Assembly (NCBI GenBank): GCA_029582165.1
Contig: CM055883.1
Location: 23,835,501-23,899,500 of the forward strand
Direction of reading: 5' to 3'
Length of the DNA: 64,000 bases
From: Portulaca oleracea
Lineage: Eukaryota; Streptophyta; Magnoliopsida; Caryophyllales; Portulacaceae
The notes below the pieces were generated by a model. The model worked only from the letters and a program-made list of their open reading frames with translations. It did no database searches and was not told where the DNA came from. The position numbers were made by a program, and so were the translations under genes. Shown here piece by piece: positions 57,884 through 64,000 of this stretch (its first letter is position 1; each line of letters begins with the position of its first letter).

Positions 57884-60495
57884 TCATCTATCAATATGAG
57901 CCTGGAAAGGCTCATCCCAACCTTGAACAGTTACGTCTCTAGCTGCTCGCCATCCAACATGAATCGGCGGTAGAGGGCAGTCATCCCGTAAATGGATAAG
58001 CATGAAGTGGTTGTTCACTCGCACTATTCCCTGAACTTTCGCAGGTGCCATACGTCTAGGTTCTCCTCGTATGGGTAATACTGATATGCATAGCTCAGCT
58101 GTCTGCGATCATGGACCAGGAGGTGCTGACAAGAAGATCCACATAATATTCATCAGTGTCGCAGCTGGAAATAAATCATTTGGAGCCGACATCCAATGTT
58201 CATAAGGGGCTGGCCCAACCAAGTGGCCACCTATCCTTGTGTAAGATTCAAGGAACATCTCCTTGCTGTTAAAAGAGGCATTAACATATGCATTTTCACT
58301 CGCCTGCAACTCAATGCTCATTGACCACCTAGTAGTTGCCCACAATTTCTCATCCACGTAACCTACCTCGGCTACATATCTGAACTCGCAGTTGCCATCA
58401 GCGCCAACATCCGTCCATCTAGCGACGTATGGTAGAATGAAATGTGGCAAAGCGTCCTCGAACGGGAACAGATCTTGAAACATCCGGGGGATACTTGCGC
58501 ATGAGATTATCTTAAGTTATAGGCAACAATATATAGTCATTTTGAAAACCCTAAACATGTGGTTAACATCGGCTATAAAGATAAAGAAATGCACACCTGT
58601 TGAACCCATCCCAACTGATGAAGAACTGGTTCCCTTTTTCCTCGAGGAGTTCGTTGTAGTCTTGCTACCCCGACCCGTTGTTCGGCCATAGTCAAACGCA
58701 CTGAGGTCGCGTCGCGTGGATCTTGAAGTCTTTGGCCTCCCGGGGCGTGGGGGGCTTGTCTGCGGATCAGGAATATCCTGACTGTAGGGATTCAACTCTC
58801 CATTGAGGACCTGGTTTACGTGTCGTACAACTGCTGGATCACTCTCCCGAACTTGTTTAGTGAGTTCCTTAAATTCTGCCATGTCTGTACCTGATGGAAC
58901 ATCATTTGAGCAAGGAGTTTCACCATCGCCAATCACTGTTAGTTGTCTCCAAAACATATTTATCCGTGTAAGCGAAATTGGCTCTCTAGTTGCGTAAACT
59001 TCCATCATAGAACACGCGCATGGGAGAAGATGGGTTCTCGACACCCGGTGACCGCATAAGTCGCAGCCTTCTCCATACCTCATCGCCAGCATCTTATTGA
59101 GCTCCAACGACAACAGGTCCAATGCGTGATGAGATACACGCCCGTGCAAATTCTTAAAGAAATGACAATTACCAAAATTCCTGTGCGTGCACCTAGACTG
59201 TTCAAGCTCCCACTTAATCTTAGTATGTTGATTGTCCAAGTGTTGGTGAATCTTCGCAAACACCCGATTGAAGGTGCCTTTAGAACTTCCGATATAATAC
59301 TTCAGTGAAGAATGCTGGCTCTCAACTCTAGAAGTCGCCGTGTTCCCCATGTGAGGGGCATTGTCGGTAAAAGCACAAACAAATTTTTCCTTATGACTCA
59401 GCCACGTCCCAGTAAGATAATAAACTATCGGTTTGTTTTGCCCAATCCACGCATTAACAACGTCGTTCCACTTGAGCTTGAACTCCGCAACAGTCTTCGC
59501 ATGTACAATGCCATTCCAGAAATGATGTCTTAAATAAAGCCCGAGTCCGAGCTTAGGGCCCCCAGTAAGTTTGTTTACTTTGTTCTCCACATCATTCCCA
59601 ATATTCCACACGCACAACAGTTGGTGCGCATTTGAGTAAACCTCGGTAACAGCCCCCAACAAAGCATTCTGCTTGTCCGTCACAAACACGGATGGAATAA
59701 CATCAGGACCCAACAATTCATGTACCCTCCACATCAGCCACTCATATGATTCCATCTTCTCGTCCCGCATGAACGAGTAAGCAATCTGGAAGTTGCGGTT
59801 TGTCGGTGTCACGCCTACCAGCTCATATAAAGGCCACTTTACCTTGTTTGCCTTGTACGTTGTGTCAATGAGAATGACATGCGGGTATGTACGTAGCAAC
59901 TTCAACGAGTAAGGGTGACATAAAAAAACCTAACGAAGCTCGCCATCATCATCATAATCAACAAATGAGACGTACCCGCCGAGTTTCGCCATGTACAGAC
60001 ATTGTTGCGCATGCGTCCTACCATCCATTTCCTCGGTGCGTATCTTTGCCCGCTCGTTGTATACTTGCTTCACGTTTATCTTAGAGGCAGGGAACCTAAT
60101 CTTCAACGACGTTTGTATCGTGGCCGGTGTGCACCCCGTGTTGGTTATATCCCGGAATGTTCTTTCATTTCAGAAGTTAATGGATGTCCGTGACGATGCC
60201 CTTCCTCGTACACGATGAAGGCATGATTGTGCTTCCCCCGGTCACCGTCGCACACACGAACTCGCCATTCCGTTTCATTGCGAGTCCACGCAACAATGGC
60301 GAATTTACATTGGCACGCCTTCGTTGACGTACTCCGACGAGTCGCATCATCGAGATCATTCAGTTTCCCACGATATTTACCGTACCTCCAACACTTCAAG
60401 TAACACCTTAACGGACTCTCTGCATCTTTTCTCTTGTACGAAGCCCGTACAAACCTAAATCCGATTCCCGCAGCTATTCCATTGGCTCATTCCTG
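57884..60495 (-). pseudogene. MULE transposase with FAR1-type N terminus and C-terminal OTU domain
   Basis: N-terminal FAR1/WRKY-GCM1-like zinc domain at about 60495-60148 (KACQCKF...WRVRVCDG...KHNHAF). A frame change lies near 60150 and a TAG at about 59941. A 462-codon frame (59905-58517) is the MULE transposase core: DTTYKANK (first Asp, about 59865), FVTDKQNALLGAV (second Asp), RVESQHSSLKYY (Glu) and SWIM-like cysteines (CDLCGHRV, LLPCAC). After a short intron, 58500-58109 and 58090-57884 encode an OTU cysteine-protease domain (GADGNCEFR, D-G-N-C intact; NNHFMLI with the catalytic-position His). The intron junction at 58516-58484 does not keep frame by eye. It resembles MULEs known to carry OTU domains. 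Two or three lesions. Confidence 0.85.
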
Positions 60496-60589
60496 CAATG
60501 CTTCAATACTCTCAAAAACATTTTGCGTTACAAAATAAGTTGAATAATCAACGCCGTCCCCACCAAAGTCCTCCAAAAAAAACCTACAA

Positions 60590-61370
60590 ACAATAGAAAA
60601 CAATTATCAATCTAATAATAACTGGGATACTAATTCCTAATACTTAATAATAAAATAACTTTAACATTAATAATTAACATACAATTCTAATTAACATAAC
60701 AACATAACAATATTTATAATTAAAATATTTATAATATTGACCAACACTTATAAATAACATATTATAATAATATTAATAATATTAATTAACATAAAAATAA
60801 TAATAATATTATACCCTAAATAAATAATAACAATATTAATAATTTTAACATAATTAACATAATAATAGTAATTAACAACATTAATTACCTTAACAATTAT
60901 ATTATAAATAAATAAATAATAATATTAACATATTATAAATAAATAATAATAATACTAACATATTATAAATAATAATAATAATAATAATATTAACATATTA
61001 TAAATAAATAATAATATTAACATATTATAATAATATTAACAATAATAATTAGCATAATTAACATAATAATAATAATTAACATATTATAATAATAATAACA
61101 ACACTTATAAATAATATATTATAATAATATTAATAATATTAATTAACATAATAATAATATTATTATACCCTATATAAATAATAACAATATTAATAATTTT
61201 AACATAATTAACATAATAATAATAATAATAATAATAATTAACAACATTAATTACCTTAATAATAATATTATAAATAAATAAATAATAATATTAACATATT
61301 ATAAATAAATAATAATAATATTAACATATTATAAATAAATAATAATATTAACATTTTATAAATATTTTGA
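60590..61370. repeat. Extremely AT-rich low-complexity block
   Basis: About 780 bp made almost only of A and T, with recurrent AATAATATTAACATATTATA units. The stretches 60718-60905 and 61079-61262 look like copies of one another, suggesting local duplication. Confidence 0.88.
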
Positions 61371-61399
61371 AAAAATTAAAAAAAATTAAAAAAATCCGG

Positions 61400-61490
61400 G
61401 AAATTGGACGGTGCCGCGCCCAGGCACGCCCGCCGCCGGCGGCCTTGCCGCGCCCAGATCCTGGCACCGTGCGATTTTCCGGAAATTGTT
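61400..61490. other. GC-rich dyad next to the AT-rich block
   Basis: A GC-rich patch (GGTGCCGCGCCCAGGCACG...GCCGCCGGCGGC...CCTGGCACCG) with nested inverted repeats. It marks an abrupt composition change upstream of the MULE gene. Confidence 0.7.
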
Positions 61491-61669
61491 ATTTTTTTAA
61501 ATTTTTCCAGAATTAAAAGTTACAAACTACCCTCTTGCTCTTCACTTGAATTATCACCTTCTCTTGACATTTTAGGTTAAATTTCAAAAACAAATCAAAA
61601 TTTTAGAGAGAGAATGTGAGAGGAGAGTGAGAGGAGAGTGAGTTAGAGAGAGAAGTGAGTTGAAATATA

Positions 61670-61736
61670 TGAGGGGCAAAAACGTCTTTTAGGGGGGGCG
61701 ACATTAGTAAAATGGGGGCATCGTTAAGCAATACCC
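61670..61736. repeat. Candidate MULE terminal inverted repeat (right end)
   Basis: Reading inward on the minus strand, the end is GGGTATTGCTTAACGATGCC followed by C- and G-runs. The GGG start and position upstream of the transposase gene suit a Mutator-type terminus. The matching left end was not found, so the call is tentative. A possible 9-bp target copy (TATAATAAT) follows. Confidence 0.5.
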
Positions 61737-62625
61737 TATAATAATGATGATAATGATAATTTTCCATATTTGATATGCAGAATTGAAGCCTTGGAATGTG
61801 CGTCATTCAGTGGGATGTCAGTTAAGAGTTATAATAATGGGTTTTAATATTGTCATCAATTAAGAGGTGCATTTATAACTGTTTGTTTGTGGTAATGTAT
61901 ATGAATGGTTTTTATTTTATTTTTTATAAAAAGAATCAAATGTGTTTATGTGTTGCAGATTAGCAAGTACACGTGACAACTTGGTGATTATTTTGGTTGT
62001 GTTTTAATATATTTAATGGATAAGTTATCTCATGAATTAGAATTTACTAATTTAGCCTTATACTTTCAAAATTGTAAATTGTGTTTGTCATAATTTACCA
62101 AGTGATGCATGCTAGCCTCCCTATATGTTAATCTTTATAAACAAGGAGGATGACCCAAAGGATCAACAAAGCATCATTCAACTCAAACCCGACAAAATGA
62201 ATTGAGAGCTCTCAAACAACACCAAAAGGCTTCCAAATATGATTCAACACCAGTAAACAATGCCCAGATGATTATCCAACATTCAAAAATCCCAAACAAT
62301 ATCAAACTACAACAATTATGATCGCTAAGCCTTCTAAATCAAAACTAATCAACAAAGCTATAAATTTTGTATTTAAAAGAAAACAGAATGAGATATGATC
62401 ACTTCTAAAGGACCAGTCCACCTAAATTGATTAAAGAGCCTCCAAATGGTTGCATAAAGAAAGAATCCACCAGCTATCACTTGTAGATACCCAAGAAGGA
62501 TTCACTTGTAGATAACACCATTTAAGTTATAAAGAGAACACTACAAGCACCACCATTGATCTAATAGATAAAGCAAATAGAGATTGACGAAGGGTTTTCA
62601 AATACCCATTCATTTCATGCATCTT
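61737..62625. other. No gene recognised
   Basis: AT-rich sequence between the candidate MULE end and an LTR. No open frame, repeat or RNA gene that I can support. Confidence 0.5.
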
Positions 62626-63784
62626 TGATGGAGACCATCCTGAAGAACAGCAAGCAGCAGCAACTCCATCAGCAAAGGAGGTATCCAAGGGAACTTCACC
62701 AGCATTTGCAGCAGCAGCACAAGGAGGAGTTCATGTTGTTTCATACGACTCAGCAGCAAGGGAAGCAATTCTATCAGAAATGGCAGGTTTCCAAACCCCA
62801 GTAGAAATAACATGCCATTATGAAGTTCAATCATTCAGAAGGAGAATCACAGCACCCTCAGCAGTCACCAAGCCATCCACAGCATCCATCCAAGCTTGTT
62901 ACACACTTGTGAAACAAGTTTTGGCAACCACAACCACTCAGCCCATCAACATTGGTCACTCAAACCAAGTTCAGTTCCCAACAACAACAGTCCAAGCAGC
63001 AGTCTTTCTCAATATCATATCTCTTGATTGAGGAAGATTCAGCCAAGGTTTCCTAGGAGTTTTTTGTTCCATGTCATGCCATTTTCAAGTACAAGTCAAG
63101 TCTCAACATGTTTGAGCATGGCATCAACAAGTTTCACAAGCCAGAACAAGCAATCCCAGCAGGGTTGATTATTATCAGTTTTTCCAGAACCCCAGTTCTG
63201 TGGCTAAATCTTGTGCCTTCTGTCTATAGGGGTTGTTTTGGTCTTTCTAGCATAATATTAACCTGTTGAGATTACTTCCAGGTTAACATTGGCGCGAGAA
63301 TCACCTCAGTAAATCAATATTTACCCCCCGAGAGAGGAAAGCCTCTCATTGGTCCATTTTGCCACTCTTTTGGCCTTTGGTCCAATCAGAACTTAGCTAA
63401 GTATTTTCCTTTTATTTCCTTACAAGTTGTACTCGAGATTATTGCTGTGTAATCAGTTGTATTAGTTTTAAAGCTTTGTAGCTTAGATTAGACCAGGGAG
63501 ATTAGGCAGAAGCTTATGCTTAAGCAGCTGCTAATCAAACTATTAGTTTTCTTTATATTCTTAAGTTTTCCATCAATGAAAGACATCTCATTATTCATTC
63601 AATAGTATTCTCGAGTGTCTTAGTACCTCTGAAAGTTTGTGAGTGTCCTATAACTCTTAGTCCTTGGTTAAATCAGCTCCTGTTACTGGAATTTGGCAAA
63701 CATCCAGCATGTGTCAGATGTGCTTGATCATCCATATTTTGGTGTGTCTGTAGAGGCATGAATGTGAGAGTCCTTTGCCCTTGA
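62626..63784 (+). repeat. LTR of the element II family, 3'-truncated by a CACTA end
   Basis: Starts TGATGGAGACC and aligns with 1865-3035, with scattered substitutions, up to GAGTCCTTTGCCCTTGA. Then the sequence switches to a CACTA terminus. About 170 bases of the LTR 3' end are displaced or lost. No internal element sequence precedes or follows it within the window. Confidence 0.85.
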
Positions 63785-64000
63785 CACTACTAAAAATATG
63801 TGTATTACCAACCACTTTTTCCAACCAATTTAAAATTGTTGGAAAAACCAACCATTTTAGCAGCTATTTAATATTCCAACTATTTTCCTAAAAATTTTGT
63901 GGGAAAAATGGTTGGAAATTCCAACCAAGTTTGCTAAAAGGGTTGGAAAATTTTCCTACCACCCTTTTTCCTACTATTTGAAGATGGTTGGAAAAATGGT
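63785..64000 (+). mobile_element. CACTA (En/Spm-like) transposon terminus, runs off the window
   Basis: CACTACTAAAAATATG at 63785 is a typical CACTA terminus. It is followed by subterminal copies of GGTTGGAAA and its complement TTCCAACC, as in CACTA subterminal repeats. TGA (63782-63784) would be the 3-bp target copy; the other end lies outside the window. Confidence 0.78.

Overview
This window is nuclear DNA of a flowering plant, most likely a eudicot. The signs are an AT-rich background, one intron-rich housekeeping-type gene, nested Ty3/gypsy LTR retrotransposons primed by initiator tRNA-Met, a Mutator-like (MULE) transposase with an OTU domain, plant mobile domain (PMD) genes, Stowaway-like MITEs, a CACTA end, and mitochondrial and plastid DNA inserted in the nucleus. 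I cannot name the species from the sequence.

Layout. (1) 1-13011 is retrotransposon-derived. A Ty3/gypsy fragment (element I, 1-1864) is interrupted in RNase H by a relative (element II, 1865-7905) that has a 5' LTR, a PBS and a tandemly repeated gag-protease block. A PMD gene fragment on the minus strand (7906-8576) follows, then a third, diverged element (III, about 9371-13011) that carries an inserted MITE and ends in an LTR. (2) 13741-33804, minus strand, is the one gene that looks intact: a 12-exon, 531-residue, six-CCCH zinc-finger protein that I assign as the orthologue of Arabidopsis HUA1 (C3H37). Every exon junction keeps the frame and has GT/AG ends. Its long introns hold a solo LTR with a perfect 5-bp target duplication, a TIR element, LINE fragments, a SINE, mitochondrial 26S rRNA DNA and a plastid rpoC2 fragment. 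(3) 35075-52840 is a stack of chromovirus sequence. A 13.6-kb chromovirus with LTRs of about 3.55 kb (minus strand, 35396-49035) sits inside the LTR of a related family (35075-35395 plus 49036-51927). A second truncated LTR of that family abuts head to tail (51928-52840). (4) 52874-53530 is a long foldback hairpin element. (5) 54102-57610 (PMD gene, plus) and 60495-57884 (MULE transposase with C-terminal OTU domain, minus) converge. Both are lightly damaged, and the last PMD exon is split by a solo LTR with a perfect 5-bp target duplication. An AT-rich block and a candidate Mutator-type terminus (ending at 61736) follow. (6) 62626-63784 is another LTR of the element II family, cut by a CACTA-type terminus that runs off the window.

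The only gene likely to serve the host is the HUA1-like RNA-binding protein. Everything else is mobile DNA, organelle-derived DNA, or remnants. The most interesting points are the convergent MULE-OTU/PMD pair (laid out like mudrA/mudrB of MuDR), the organelle insertions with an apparent templated filler, the head-to-tail LTR junction, and the clustered mismatches between the two chromovirus LTRs, which may be an assembly artefact. I saw no clear sign of an undescribed system beyond these. The coordinates and joins were worked out by eye.
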